The notes under the pieces: model-generated | Databases searched by the model: none | What the model was told of the DNA's origin: nothing | Seen by the model: only the letters and a program-made list of their open reading frames with translations | Position numbers and translations under genes: made by a program | Shown here: in pieces, positions 1-13,200 of the stretch | Layout of the letters: the number at the start of each line of letters is the position of its first letter | Numbering within the stretch: the stretch's first letter is position 1 | Assembly (NCBI GenBank): GCA_963995525.1 | Contig: OZ023209.1 | Coordinates: 16,951,807-17,015,806, forward strand | Length of the DNA: 64,000 nucleotides | Direction of reading: 5' to 3' | DNA from: Escarpia spicata | Taxonomy: Eukaryota; Annelida; Polychaeta; Sabellida; Siboglinidae

Positions 1-519
1 ATGTAATGTACGTGTAATTCTGAAAATCAAACCCAGTTAACAAGACAAAGACGCAATTGCTGTATTTTACGAAATAATTATGAATATACGAAGACGTAGA
101 CCAAATCTAGTGCATAGTAACAATGATAGTTGGAGCTAACATTTTACCACTCCCTCTTCCCTTTCACCGTAACTGAGACTCAGTTGCTGTACTTCACGGA
201 ATAATTATGAATATACGTAGACATTTTGTTGACCAAATCTGGTGCTTAGTATCAATGATACTTGTGATGAAATATATAAAAGGTTTTATTATATATTAAC
301 CGGATTTCGCTTTATTATTATGCATGCGTATAAATAGTATTGTTATTTAATTCTGGCGGAATATAAACTATTTCTTGTTTAGCATTGACAAAAATGATTT
401 GATTTAATTTCGTCTATTAAATTATCATCGTAAAACAATTGATGTACATCACAACATAAATGCATTGATCGTATCAAGCCAGATAAAATGTATACACATT
501 CCTTCTTCTTGGCTTGCAG

Positions 520-747
520 ATTGCATGGTGCGTTCTTTTGGCAGTTAGCATGACTATGGCCACCTCACATAAAGAGTACAGTGTATACAAGTTCTGCAAA
601 TTGTGGTGCGCACAATCCTTCCGGATTTGCCTCCAAGATGATTGTCGTCGTCGTAAAAACTGGCCGCTTCCGGTCTCAGTGAAATGCGTCAATGAACGAT
701 CCGATTGCTTTAATAGGTGTCAACCATTCAAGAACGGTATCCCGTAA
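520..747 (+). CDS. Secreted cysteine-rich peptide, copy A (exon 2; exon 1 lies outside the window)
   Basis: This is the last exon of a small secreted peptide; its function is not recognised. It begins after the 3' splice site ttcttggcttgcag (ends 519) in phase 0, at the same place as the other four copies. The first ~14 residues (IAWCVLLAVSMTMA) form a signal-peptide hydrophobic core. The mature part has seven cysteines spaced C-x3-C-x6-C-x4-C-x13-C-x6-C-x3-C with WPLPVS between Cys4 and Cys5, and ends QPFKNGIP-stop at 745-747. It is closest to copy B (shared SVYKFC, WPLPVS, ER, CQP). Exon 1 must lie upstream of base 1. The open frame could also be read from TTG at 514, but alignment of five acceptors favours splicing. 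Confidence 0.75.
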   Translation: MAWCVLLAVSMTMATSHKEYSVYKFCKLWCAQSFRICLQDDCRRRKNWPLPVSVKCVNERSDCFNRCQPFKNGIP

Positions 748-2090
748 AAAGGAACAAGGAATGTGGTGAAATTATTAGTGTATATAAGGTGATGGCGTAG
801 CCAGTCAGTACATCAAACGTGATGACGTAGAGTGTATAGACGGTGGTGACGTAAACAGACGGTGTCGACCTCTAACCGCTACATTCGTTGTTACCTCGGC
901 TAAGGTAGTGTCCCATTGTTCACGATGCTATACTGTTTAGTTCACTCTGCGATGGCAGCTTGGTGGTTTATAACGTCGTATTCTAACTAGAGGAATCTGG
1001 CTAGATTCGCATTATCTTGGTGCCGATAAAATCGACATCGTTCACCAAAAATGTTCGCAATTAATTCATGTGTGTAAATGAGTATTTGTTAACACGTAAT
1101 GGTGGATTGTTGCGGCTGAGTAACTGCTGTGCAGTAATTGAAACGTGACACAATGCTTCCGGAATATGTTAAAATGGGGTTTGGCTGAATGTATGTCAGG
1201 AGGCAACAAATTATATATTTTTTATTAAGGTTCTGGTATTTGTACGACAAAAACTGAACTTGTGTTTACTTTTGATAGTTTTCTACATTCGCAAAACGAA
1301 CATTATGTCTTTGCTTGGATAAGATGTTATATATTTGTTTGCTAAACGTATAATGGCGAAGCACATGTTGAACATGGTGTAAGTATTATAATGCATAGCA
1401 GTTTGGCTTACGTGCTCTCAGCTTCGGATAATTTACTAACTACTTATGTCTTGCGAGCTGTCGTGCATAACACCTGAGGTGTGGAATGTTGGTACTTGCA
1501 AAGCAATCTTGTTGAACGTATTAAATTGTTCATGCACGTAAACACAAAATACAGGTATGTAATCGACTTACCGGTGAGAAACACCATAAACAGCAGAGGG
1601 GTGAATTGTTTGAAGACGGCTTGTATAAAACATGCCGACTATAGTATATTGAATGTCATGTCAACTCTGTGTAAATAATATGAATTTTCTTTGTTCAGTG
1701 TCGCGCCTTTGAATGGTAAAAACGATCTACTCATAAATAAGTATTCCTATACACAACATGACTCGTGAACATACGTGGCCGTCTTCATTAATTTTGCTCA
1801 CACGTACATTTCTTATTAGCATCGAGTAGACCTGTCACATGGTCAGTAATTTTATTTTAGGACGTGGTGTAACTGGAATTACAGCACAAAAATGGGTCAA
1901 CACTCACTTGACTGGATATAGTCTAGACACGTGTCAATTGATAAAACCAACAATTCTATATTGCACTCCGTGGTATTTAAGAGGTCAACGAGCGAGGATG
2001 ATAACTGAGAATTTGGTAGAAGATTGTCTGTTCCGTTAACAGGAGTCGACTGAGGTTACTAAACAATCTTCAGGATAGTTTTTGCTTAAA
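748..2090. other. Unassigned sequence downstream of copy A
   Basis: I see no coding similarity, RNA gene or clear repeat here. Short open frames at 1481-1678 and 1839-2039 have no recognisable motif. No good AATAAA lies close behind the copy A stop, so its 3' end is unplaced. Confidence 0.5.
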
Positions 2091-2094
2091 TTAG

Positions 2095-2306
2095 TAATTT
2101 TAATTTTGACGTATCCAAATGAACATTACCTGGTACCTGCTTTCGTCTGACTTAATACGTCGACATCTTCAGTACCTATGACGCTGCATGATGTGATGTG
2201 TATGATGACATCATATATCGTCATAGGTATTGAAGAAGTCTATCTGATACGTCAGGCGAAAGCCTCCACCAGGTAAAATTCTTCTGGATACGCCAAAAAT
2301 GAAAAT
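2095..2306. mobile_element. Foldback / MITE-like inverted repeat
   Basis: Two arms of about 75-80 bp (about 2108-2182 and 2220-2294) are imperfect reverse complements. Paired landmarks are gacgtatcc / ggatacgcc, acctggt / accaggt, ttcgtctgac / gtcaggcgaa and acctatgac / gtcataggt. A ~37-bp AT-rich spacer separates them. There is no coding capacity. A perfect 12-bp palindrome, gttgacgtcaac, lies just beyond the right arm. Confidence 0.6.
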
Positions 2307-2900
2307 GTTGACGTCAACTAAGAGTTACTTACCTTTATACCAGAACGCTGTTTGACTCCGTTGCACTGTACCAGACTTGTGTGTTGACGTGTGTGAACAA
2401 GATTATTCAAAGGAATTGTGGGTAGGGGCGTATATTTCTGCAATATTATGCGTCAGTTATGTCTACTGGCAGTTTAATATTTGAATGTTTTGTTTACGAC
2501 TTGAACATTTTGCGGGCGGAACTTTCAAATCGGGCTTACTAAAGTCGATTAAACGGGAGGAATGCATGCAACTATATGTTATAGTGTTATGAACAATATC
2601 ATAAATAAAAGTTAACAAACGAGGAACGGACATCATGCCTTTGATATCTGGGTAGATCGCGCCCATAGGTTCCTGCTGGTTGTTGGTCTAGGAGAAGACT
2701 GACACCAAACGGAGGACATTCCATTGTTCATTTGTCCCGCCGTGGACAGCACCCAGGGTTACGGGAACCTGTAAACCGGGGGTCGGTGGCCATGCAGGCA
2801 GCACGGTATGTTGGGATGGAAGAGACAAAGAACATATTTCTCAACGCACAACACAACAGCATATGGGTATCGTTCACAATTATCGACATTTACCTATAAG

Positions 2901-2971
2901 TACTCACTCACTCACTCATTCACTCACTCACTCACTCACTCACTCACTCACTCACTCACTCACTCACTCAC
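2901..2971. repeat. (ACTC)n microsatellite
   Basis: Near-perfect tetranucleotide array with one interruption (cattcact). The open reading frames through it are repeat artefacts. Confidence 0.9.
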
Positions 2972-3909
2972 ACATAGTCGTCTTCGTACCCTAGGTGTCA
3001 CACAAGGCTGGAAGGTCGCCAGCTTGTGTGTTAGTTTTACTGTCAGCTTCCAGCCCTCACAGCTACAGCGAAGTACACTAAGGACGTTACCATTGTATAG
3101 TCTCAGTTTAGTTATCAATCTCAGCTGTCTTGACTGCATGATGGATTTCAGCATGGCGAACGCTTGGCTGCTTTGTTGATTCTAGCTGTGACGAGGTCCA
3201 CATAACGGGTAAAATACGATTCCAAAAAGTGTTGCGCACATCTGTGCCAAACGACAGCAGATAGGGTATCGATGGAGATGTATTTGAATACTCTTTACAG
3301 TTGTAATATAGTTAAAATACAATTATGCAGTAAATGGCATAGTTTCACTTATCTGGCCTCTATACTAAATGTATAGTATTATTTTTACCAAATAGTTCAG
3401 TTTTTATAATGTATAGAACTTATTACATTTCCCAGTCATGTCAGTTACTCCACCTTGTAAAGTGTGTTCAATTGTCTTTCCATCGATACATCGTTTTCTA
3501 TTGACTGCCTACTTTGTGTTGATGAAATTGTGCACAATCTATTCCTACCCCTACCTGTACTACTCACGCCACTAGTAAAAAACCACCCAACACAGTGCAG
3601 CGTTTTCCATGTAACAAACAAACGAATTTCATACTTATATGTTAAAAGCTTCCTAAACAACATCCTTGCTTAAATTACCATGAGGGGGAATGGGTGTATA
3701 TACCTCGCCGACGGACTACAAGTGGGTAAGCAATGCATGTACGACGGGGGACGCATTATAAATTAGTTACTGGCATACACATTCCTCATGTCACAACGAA
3801 GCATTACCAATTGTTCACTTGTTATTAGCTATTATTGTTAGCTACGTATCGCTAGTTAACATTTTTCTGACGGTAATTGTACCAGTGCTAAATATTCAAT
3901 TAGTGTATG
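2972..3909. other. Unassigned interval
   Basis: No gene, RNA or repeat family recognised. Short open frames on both strands have no motif. Confidence 0.5.
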
Positions 3910-4776
3910 TTTCTAACATGATTTAACAAGATTGCCGTCAAGAACTACAAGCTCCAGACCGCATGCGGACAAGGAAGCCTTTTGGCGCACCGAGAGTCCA
4001 ATAATTGTCCACCTAAGTTCAGCCCTCACTCCCCAGATAACTGTCAATTTTATTTGTGAACATACACAAACTGCTAGCATTAGCACAATCATCGGATAAT
4101 GTGTTCCAGTCATTTATTGTCCTCTGAGAGAATGAGTATTCTCTCACAACTAACCTACACTGTTATTTGACTAATGCCGCATTGTGCCCTCCGTTTCTAT
4201 TGCCTTCTTTAAGTTTGAAGAAAACAATTATATCAATATCTTCATAACCATTCAATATTTAAAAAACTTATATTTGATCTCTTTTTAGTCTCCTAGTCTA
4301 TAATGTTGTCAACCCACATTGTAATAGGCGTTTTTCATAACTAAGATCTTTCAAATCAGGAATCAGCTTAGTTGCTGTTCGTTGTAGTCATTCTAGCTTA
4401 TATAGACGTTTTTCTTTCGATATGGTCTCCATGCTTGTATGCAATATTACAAATGAGGTCTAACTACTGCTTTGTACTGTAGCAAATCAGCTCTTTCTCC
4501 TTATGTGTGATATCTCTTCTAATTAGCGCTAGTAGTTGGTTACCCTTTGAAGCAGCAATTCCATATTACTCTGAAACTTTCATACCAACACTAAATGTCA
4601 CTCTTAAGTCTTTTTAATATAGTATTAACAATTGTGTATGTTTTGCTTACATTTTGGTCTACATTTCCCAACATTGAATAACAGTTGCCATTTTTCAGAC
4701 CATTTGACTAATTTGGCTAGATCATCTTGTGAGTGTGTCCTCGAGTTTCGGTACTTTGCTCGATGTATAATCATAT

Positions 4777-4842
<66 letters not shown>

Positions 4843-6180
4843 CTGTTCCCAACACTGACCTCCACTGACCTCCACCCAAAACTGGTTTTCAGTTTGAAAT
4901 CTCCCCATCTACTATTATTCTCTGTCTTTTGTCTGTCAACCATGTTTCTATCCAGTTGATCACTCCGTCCCCTAGGCCATGTGACTTACGTTTAAGTTAC
5001 ACTCTTTGATATGGCACTTATTAAATGTTTTTTGTTGTTGAAAATTTAAGTACCCAATATCCCATTTTTTTATTTCTTCAAAAAACATAACAGATTGGTT
5101 AGACAAGACCTAGCTTTTAGGAACCCATGTTGGATTATTTTAATAATTTGTGTTTTACAAGGAATTTCACCATGTGGTATCTTATAAGCATTTCTAGTAA
5201 TTTGTATAAAACTGATGTTAAGTTAACTGGTCTGTGATTCTCTGTCTTGCTCCTCCATCCCTGTTTAAATAATGGCGTAATGTTTGCTTAACTTAAAGAA
5301 TATAGCAAGTGGAGTACTGGTTTGCTCTACACTTTCCTTAATCAGTTTCGGTGGTATCCCGTCAACTCCAGGTGGTTTGTTTTCTTTCATCTTCTTGGTT
5401 TTTCTTGATAACATTTCACGAGTAACAAACAACTGCCCTAAATTGCTTAGTCATCCCCCTCAAATTTAGTAAATGGTACTGGCACTGAACTGATATCTTA
5501 TGTGGTAAACACTGAGTAGAAATACTCATTCAGGGCCTCTACCTTCTGAAACCAATCCGATATTACGTTTCCTGCGCTGTTTTAATGTTAACTCGAACCT
5601 TCTGGTTACTCCTTACATAAGTGTAGACACGTTCGCTATCATTTTGTATGTCAATCGCGTTTTTTCGTCCAAGCGTTCGTTTAGATTTTTAAAATTCTGT
5701 TGCTGTCTTGTTCTTCATTGAGGTAGTCCAATCTATGTGTGTTAAATATGTTTTCATCTGATTATAGTTGCCTTTGTTGAAGGTTCTCCTCCGTTGCTTT
5801 TTACCTACATTCCCTGATTGTACTTTTATATTAAAATGGATCTGGTTATGATCACTAGATCCCAAAGGTTTATATACTTTCACGTTATCAACTAATTCGT
5901 TCTGGAAAGAGAACAACAAATCCAACACATTCCCACCTTTGGTTGGTTCCAAAACATGTTGAGTAAGGCAACAGTCTTGTATTTTCAAGTAGAAACTGTT
6001 GGTCATCACCTCCAGTACTCTCTTTCTCTCTCTAGTGATTTCCATGAATATGTCCGTGATTAAAAAGTTCATTAAATATGTTATATCTCGAATATGCTTA
6101 AACATATCAATTAATTTGAAATCTTTGAATATGGCATATATGTGTACCCTGACGCGTGCAAGTGTTTCAATTAGACCCAG
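3910..6180 (-). mobile_element. CR1-like LINE, decayed copy 1
   Basis: Minus-strand reading gives, from right to left, the end of an endonuclease domain (5700-6000: LDLLFS, then PLGSSDHNQIHF), RT fragments (about 4930-5250: RPVNLTSV, INWIETWL, DKRQRIIVDG), the post-RT region (about 4680-4760: KLVKWSEKW) and the C-terminal segment (about 4000-4340: DLSYEKRL, FSQRTINDWN). Many stops and frameshifts make it a pseudogene. A (TA)n tract interrupts it at about 4780-4837. The 3' end lies at about 3910, where the minus strand reads CAATCTTGTTAAATCATG, matching the ends of the two other CR1 copies. Confidence 0.8.
4774..4837. repeat. (TA)n microsatellite inside the CR1 copy
   Basis: About 60 bp of alternating TA. 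The YIYI open frames around it are artefacts. Confidence 0.9.
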
Positions 6181-6242
6181 TCTCCCTGTGTACGCATATA
6201 CGCATGCACGTATGCACATATGAACGAATTTACTAATTCACT

Positions 6243-6395
6243 AATGTATGTACGTATGTATGTATGTATATAAGTACATATGTATGCTTGTATGTATGTA
6301 TGTGTGTATGTCTGTATGTATGTGTGTATGTACGTATGTATGTATGTATGTATGTATATACTTACGTACATATGTACGTACGGGTGTATGTGTGT
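6243..6395. repeat. (GTAT)n-rich microsatellite
   Basis: Imperfect tgta/tgtgta array with CGTA variants. It creates open frames of Y/M/C/V and Y/I/H/T that are not genes. Confidence 0.9.
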
Positions 6396-6560
6396 GTGTT
6401 CTACCAAAGCGATGGAGTTACCTGCCTAGTCACGTACGGAACAAACTCTCCGCTCACCTGGTGATCAGGCGAAGAATTGATGCGCTGACAATACTTCTGC
6501 TCACCAGGTGGTGTTGCAACCGATTTGAATGAGTATTGCAAGAGGTTCGACATGTACAGG
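6396..6560 (+). pseudogene. Possible LINE C-terminal fragment
   Basis: The + frame at 6396-6532 includes KRWSYLPSHVRN, which resembles the LW(N)xLPxxVR motif near the C-terminus of many LINE pol proteins. The fragment is short and no RT core is attached, so the assignment is weak. Confidence 0.3.
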
Positions 6561-6660
6561 GTCTTTTATGTTCGCGGATAACCCGTCTTTCAATTAGTCT
6601 AGCAGTACTTAACCTTTTTTTGGCACAGTTACCTCTTGAGGAAGCCAACAAAACCGTAAT

Positions 6661-8950
6661 AATTAACCTACCATCTCATAATACCAAACCCGCAAATAGA
6701 ACATTTTTGTAAAGAACATTTAGTAGCATAATTGATCATTGTATTAATTTATTAGTAAAATAGAACATTAGTTATACATTGGCTTCCCAACTTATTAACT
6801 ACAAAGTATGATCAAATGTATGACAGGCGATACTACTTTACAGTTAAAAAATGTCTGTGTATGGTCGACGTTGCATCATCTTTATAGACTTTGGGGTGCA
6901 ACGCTTTGTTACAGCTAGAACCCATCACAAGTCATTTGCAAGATCTAACATATTTTGTGTCTTGGGTTTAATGCTGATCCTTGTAGAAATGCAAATTCTT
7001 CACAGCAATACATTGGGATGCGGACATGAGGACAGTGAGAGGTCTGTCAGAGGGAATTGAGTATTTATAACCAGCCTTTTGTCAGAACGTTACCAGGTTA
7101 GAATCCTGAAAGTCTTCTCTCGGGGTCTTCTCGCGGGCGAAGGAACTCGTATTTCGGTAGCCTTGCATTCTTCTCACAGTGTACCAGGTGCATGAAATAT
7201 ACATTATACATGCACTCTTACTCGACCAGAAAAAAAATTGTATGCAAGGACAGTTAAAGGATTTAGTCACCATCATTGTAAACTTCGCTGCATACACATA
7301 TGACTATTTTTCAAGCTGTGTTACATTAGTGGCGAACAGAATACGTTCGTGTCTTAAGCAAACAATAATCCCAGCTAACAAAAACACATTCCCAAACAAT
7401 ATACAATATACATATGTTACCAGGTTCACATTTTAAATTTGGGTTTGTCATGATCGTAACATACCAAAAACGTAAAGCTTTATGCATTGGTGGGTGGCCG
7501 TTTGCACATCACCCACCCCATTTTCTTCTTCTTCCCCTTGCTCCCTTGCGGGGTGGGGTCCACGTCACTTGGTAGCTTATTCTACTTTTCTTATCAGTTC
7601 TTTCTCTCTCTCTCTCATCCGCAATGTCCGTCCATTCATGGCTGTTTACGCCAGCCCTCCCCCGGTCTCATTTTATGCTGTCGATCCATCTCAGCCTTGG
7701 TCTTCCTCTCCTTCGTCTGCCACCCTCTTCTACTTTCCATGCTCTTTTCGCCAGTTAGTCTTCATCCATTCTATGTACATGTCCCGTCCATCTCATTCTG
7801 TTACCGGTTACTTTCCTCTTTAGGTGTTTTTTCATTAAGGTGCCCAGTTACCGCAGTGTACCACAAGGAGATCATGCCAGAGTCTTGTCTATGGAGAGGC
7901 TATGTACCAGCAGGGGAGGCTTGCGCACTCATGTCCCTTTTAGCCCTTGTGAAAGGGCTAGCTGGCCTTCGCAACTGAAAGCGAGAGCAAGAAGCGCATG
8001 CACTACAAACTACTCACTACGCTGCGACACTAGACACGTCACACAGACCTGTGCTCGCATCACACCACTGATCATGTATAAATTCACGTAGACCTATTGG
8101 GAACATCAGTACCGGGCCGTAGGGTGACATCTTGGTAACCGTGTCGCGTCGGTTGAAACCGGCAGCTATTCGCTGAGGTATTGGAAGCCATTTTTGTAAA
8201 AATATTTTTAAAAATTATTAAGACTCACACCTCGTAAAGCTGGGGTGATGGTGTCTTAAAAAGAAAATTAGATAAGTTTTGTGGACTTTGCGAACTGATG
8301 AGACCACACCTAAGTACTGACCAAACTACATATGGGAAGTTTGATGGTGCTCTTAAGTTCAAGTATTTACAGTCAATATAAAACTATCACGATATCTATA
8401 AATACACCCATCGTACTTTTTTTAAATAAATTAACTGATAATGTTGTCAACTAATTCTGCCAGCTCGTTTTTATGGCAGCAATGTATTAATAAAGGAACA
8501 AGGTAGTTGCACGAGGTGGCATTTTCCCCAAGGACACCATTCGCGTTCGTGTAAGACTTCAATTGAGTGTCCGAACGTGTTGAAACGTGTCGAGTCTTTC
8601 CTGGGTAACGAGTCAACTTGAGCCGTTTTAATGTTGACTTTCGGAATATGGGCAGTGACTGCGGCTGCACGTATTGCGGGAGCGCTGGGCTGTATTGTTC
8701 CACATACATAAGCGATTGGCAATGACGACTTGTTTACTATTACTTTGTCGTTGCCGTGCGACACAGCTGAACACTACTTATGCAACTAGGTTTTAGTACA
8801 CAGCGACTTTACGACTGCCAATCCTACGTTTTAGTGAGTTGAGTGTCAATTGTACGACTTTGCCGACAAACAAATCCGATTGACCCAAGCAATAAGCTTT
8901 TAGCACGATGCTCATTTTATATACAACGACGGATCTACTAGCATTAGAAA
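6661..8950. other. Intergenic sequence between copies A and B
   Basis: No recognisable gene. Open frames at 7482-8091 and 8431-8764 are low-complexity or overlap each other on both strands. Exon-1-like sequence for copy B is proposed just to the right. Confidence 0.45.
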
Positions 8951-8959
8951 GTCACAGTG

Positions 8960-9999
8960 ATGGCTCTAGAAAAGCAGGTAAGTGTTTGCCCGGTGGGGAT
9001 GATACATTGTATATGTGCCATAATCAACTGATTTCATTAGTGTGTGTCAGATGTTCAGCTCTCCGGATTGAAATTGTTGTTTTCGATTCCATGCCAGAAT
9101 TGCCCTTGATACAAAAGCTGCAGCATTGTTGTCACGATATTTGTAAGCTTTTAGTATGCAATTAAACTAAACGCGATGGTTAAAAATGTCTAAATTTGCA
9201 TTTATGTTTACATGTTTATTAATAATTGATGCGAGTATGTGTGCGTGTGCGTGTGCGTGTGCGTGTGCGTGTGCGTGTGCGTGTGCGTGTGCGTGTGCGT
9301 GTGCGTGTGCGTGTGCGTGTGCGTGTGCGTGTGTATCTTACAACTCATTTTATACATATTACCACGAAAGATGTGAGTGTAATTTAACAGTTTGACAATG
9401 TTGAAGTTTTAAATAACAGTTAGTAAATATGACATGTTCAAATGAAAATAACAGTGTTAACTGTTGACTAGTTAAATTGTTAAACATGTTGATTGAGACG
9501 ATGATGTTCTTTGCCACTAAGGTGTTCATCTATGTTTCGCTGGGATTGCAAAGTGAATTCATGCACATCAGGCAATACAGATTATTATTATTATCATTAG
9601 CACTAGTAGCGGTAGTAGTAGCAGTAGTAGTAGTAGTAGTAGCAGTAGTAATAGTAGTAGTAGTAGTAGTAGTAGTAGTTGTTGTAGTAGTAGTAGTAGT
9701 AGTAGTATAGTAATAGCAGTAGTAGTAGTAGTAGTATTTGTATTAGTATTAGTATTATTTTCTTCTGCTTGCAGTTAGCCGTGTATGCTCTGTTGGTCAC
9801 GTCCGCGTGTATTGCCACGGCTGATGAACCGGTCAGCGTGTACAAATTTTGTGTACGAAAATGCGATAACGCTTTTTTCGTGTGCATCCAAGAGGATTGT
9901 CCTGAGCGAACATGGCCGCTTCCGGTCTCGAGTAACTGTATTGAGGAAAGGACGAAATGCTTTAAAACTTGTCAACCGTATAAGATACGTCATCGGTAG
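8960..9999 (+). CDS. Secreted cysteine-rich peptide, copy B
   Basis: Proposed two-exon gene encoding about 80 residues. Exon 2 (9775-9999) follows tcttctgcttgcag in phase 0. It encodes a hydrophobic signal core (LAVYALLVTSACIATA) and a seven-cysteine domain, C-x3-C-x6-C-x4-C-x12-C-x6-C-x3-C, with CPERTWPLPVS. It ends at TAG 9997-9999 and is solid. Exon 1 (8960-8977, ATG plus five codons ending AAGCAG) is a weaker inference: it is followed by a consensus donor GTAAGT and keeps phase 0, but it does not match the 15-codon exon 1 of copies C-E. The 797-bp intron contains GTGTGC and TAG microsatellites. Copy A is its closest relative. Confidence 0.65.
9238..9334. repeat. (GTGTGC)n microsatellite in the copy B intron
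   Basis: About 16 near-perfect hexamer units. The CACACA open frame through it is an artefact. Confidence 0.95.
9580..9755. repeat. (TAG)n microsatellite just upstream of copy B exon 2
   Basis: Imperfect trinucleotide array ending about 20 bp before the copy B 3' splice site, so it occupies the branch-point region of that intron. Confidence 0.9.
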
Positions 10000-10154
10000 T
10001 AACGTGACTTCGCAGAATCAATAGGGTATGTGTGTCATTAACCGATATATCAATCACGAACATACATAACTGATCACCTACAACAGAAAGTTACCACTGA
10101 AATGTACTATCCAACGTTGGATCTCAGAACAATATTAAAGATGAACTACTACTA

Positions 10155-10355
10155 TGTGAAAATCTGCACCGCCATGGAGCGATGACGCGATATGACGAGC
10201 GATGCGCGATGCGATGGACGATACGCGATGCGATGCGCGATGAGATTCGATGCGCGATGCGATGCGCGATGCGTCACGCGATGCGCGATGCGATGCACGA
10301 TGCTCCATGCGATGAGCGCTGTGGTGCGTAGATGCGATGCGCGATGCGATGGTAT
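10155..10355. repeat. GCGATG-type minisatellite
   Basis: Degenerate tandem array of gcgatgcgatgcgc-type units about 160 bp after the copy B stop. It starts with tctgcaccgccatggagcga, which reappears in inverted orientation at about 15450-15490 upstream of copy C. Confidence 0.8.
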
Positions 10356-11282
10356 ACATTATAAAAATGCCGTAATGAGCATGCGTACGCCGAAAACTAG
10401 ACTTAGGCAACCAATTCTATTTTGTTAAACACATTCTTGTGTTTGTGCTCAGAGCAAGTTACGGTGGCTGTTGACGTATACAGTTAAACATATGTTTGAT
10501 TTGTACAAAGAATGTGTTCTTACATCTAAATGTTATGACGAAAGGCTGGGGCAAACATATTTCATAACATGACATATAAGTACCTCGTCTACCGATATCC
10601 TTGGTAGACAAAATAAAAACTATTATTTTGTGTTCACGGGAAGAGACGACAACTTGAAGCTGTTTTTTTAACTTTAGCTTATTGCAAATGTCGTTCCTTT
10701 GTGTCCAAATTTATAATCTTTCAATAATATAAATAGCTACAATATCTGAAGTCGGTTTAATACGAAACATGTATGTTTGTTTAAATCATCGACAAAACTT
10801 AATTTAGTAGTCACTTGCGTCACATGTTTTTCTTTCTGTCTACCTTGTACTTGTTTCTTTTTCGTTAAGTGAATCCAGTTGCTGAGGCATCGTTTACCAA
10901 AACGTAGATACGCTACAGTGTAACTGCCTGTCAATCGCAGCGGTTTACGATTCCGCCCAATATAGCACGCGGCCCGAAGGGGTAATTATTGAGACTATCT
11001 GGTCTTAGTTGTGTGTAGACAACAGCTTTGATGTGGTCACATGTGGATACGATTATTGTTTTGAAACAGGTGCCTCTAGTGAAGCCAGACATATTCATTA
11101 AAACAGCACACAATCAATTTGTACCAAAAAGTGTCACACAGTAAGAATATCTTGTATGTGTCAATCTGTTCCCTTACATGGAAGTACTGTGAAGGCTGTC
11201 AATCTATGAATCGCCTATCTTGCGTACCCCCTGTAAATTCCAACCAAGGAAGATACGTTTGTAATCTATTCCTATGTGTGTG

Positions 11283-11314
<32 letters not shown>

Positions 11315-12265
11315 TGTGTACGTGTGTGATTATAATAAACCTATAATTACAGCCTGCATGTGTGTAAATTTTATTGTTATAAATACAGTTGCAGCATCGT
11401 TGCCAGGTCAAATAAAGCTAACTGCTGCAAACTTGTCGGGTATTTTTTCATGAGCGTGCATTTCACAAAAAGTGTATATATTCACAGTTTAGTAAGACAG
11501 TGTTTCGTGGCAGGCTACACTAATGTTGAACTCTGTGCGATACACAGCCACAATGGAATATCCATCAGGTGTGTCCTTTATATAAATATAATATGTTAAT
11601 GATATAGTAATCTGAGAAAAAAGCATAACGTGTTCAATGATGGCATCCTCGCGCGCCAGGTGGCGCTGCTGATTACATATGTCTCAGCAGAAACTCGGAA
11701 TATAAGCTAAACCATTAATATCGCCTGCCGACAAATTCCGGTGATTTTCATTTTAGCCATATGAGTTTGCAAATGTTATATGTAATGCTGGGGAAGTAGA
11801 TGCAATTATTTGAATACACAATACCGCTCAGCCCCTCGTGTGAATGTTGTGATTCCGTGAAGTCACTGGCTTCGTCTTAGAATTGAGGTTCGGGTGGGGC
11901 GGGTGTCAGCACTGTTCTCAAGGGTGGTACAGTTGCAGCGAAGCTAATTACTAGTTTGAATCAGCTGACTTCCATACATTGCGTAGGATACCTGCCAGGG
12001 GTAGTGCACGTTGTCATCGACCTGGCTTGCGAGGATGATAGAGGATACTCTTTCAAATTGGATTTGTCACGTAGGCCCCTACTACTCAATTGTTTAGAAA
12101 ACTGTTGCACTTCCATTCGCTCTGTTTAAAGAGAATGACAGTTTGTTGTTGACTAACTGCGTCCTGGATGCTGAAAACGTATTGATTAACTAGCCATGCA
12201 TATCGAAGGCATTAATGTTTACAAACTCAATAAATTCACACGGACACGCACACCAAGGATGGCGG
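10356..12265. other. Intergenic sequence between copies B and C, first part
   Basis: No gene recognised. It contains a short (GTGC)n array at about 11277-11318. Sequence at 10920-10995 (taactgcctgtcaat...) recurs in diverged form at 15029-15112, so it is an unnamed dispersed repeat. Confidence 0.5.
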
Positions 12266-12267
12266 TA

Positions 12268-12680
12268 AGAAGGGAGGGAGGGAGGGAGGGAGGGAGGGAG
12301 GGAGGGAGGGAGGGAGGGAGGGAGGGAGGGAGGGAGGGAGGGAGGGAGGGAGGGAGGGAGGGTGAGAAGGAGAGAGGGAGAGAGGGAGAAAGAGGGAGAG
12401 AGGGAGAGAGGGAGAGAGGGAGAAAGATGGAGAGAGGGAGAGAGGGAGAGAAGGAGAGAGGGAGAGAGGGAGAGAGGGAGAGAGGGAGAGAGGGAGAGAG
12501 GGAAAGAGGGAGAGCGATAGAGAGGGAGAGCGATAGAGAGGGAGAGAGAGTGAAAGAGGGAGAGAGGTAGAGGGGGGAGAGTTAGAGAGTTAGAGAGTTA
12601 GAGAGGGAGAGAGGGAGAGAGGAAGAGAGGGAGAGAGGGAGAGAGGGAGAGAGGGAGAGAGGGGTAGAGGGAGAGAGAGA
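12268..12680. repeat. (GGGA)n followed by (GAGAGGGA)n
   Basis: A clean GGGA array to about 12361 passes into a longer, more variable gagagggagaga array. The GREGERERGR open frame is an artefact of this tract. Confidence 0.95.
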
Positions 12681-13200
12681 GTTATAGTAAAAGACATAAT
12701 GCATTCAATAAGCACAATTATTTAATAGCAAGCGGGCTTAATGCTGTGCACTGTCTCATCTGAACGATCGTCCTTCAAAAACACATTCGCCTTTCCTCGT
12801 CCCATTCTGATACACCTTAGTACGGCTGTAACACAGCTAAATTTGATAGATGACTTGATAGCAATATCGTTTTATATATGAATCAGCACAAACGAGTATG
12901 TCAAACAATTGCCAATTACATTTGGAAGTGCCGTTGGACTAAAGTGGTTAAGTATTACTTGCTGTTAATTGCATCTCTTGTCTGGCAAGTGGATTTACAT
13001 GATGTGTCAAAGTCGGTGCGTCTGTGGAGACGATTTTACCTGGACCAGGAGCTATAATTAGAACAACACCACCTCCCAAAATGATAGCAGTGGACTAGAA
13101 TGATGCAACTTATTGACATCGTCTGGTCGTAGTACCGCCTGCGATTAATTGTGTCTTTGGTGTGACTAGTGGACAAAATTGTTTCTGAACAAACATAAGC

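Noticed and set aside
1741..1830. Possible extra peptide copy because of actcgtgaacatacgtggccg
   Set aside because: It resembles the Trp-Pro region by a few bases only; no cysteine codons occur at the expected spacing on either side.
10192..10428. Cysteine-rich looking ORF (DARCDGRYAMRCAMR...)
   Set aside because: Generated by the GCGATG minisatellite; spacing follows the repeat unit and not the peptide family.
12196..12570. GREGGREG/ERGREGER ORF of 124 codons
   Set aside because: Translation of GGGA/GAGA microsatellite; no domain.
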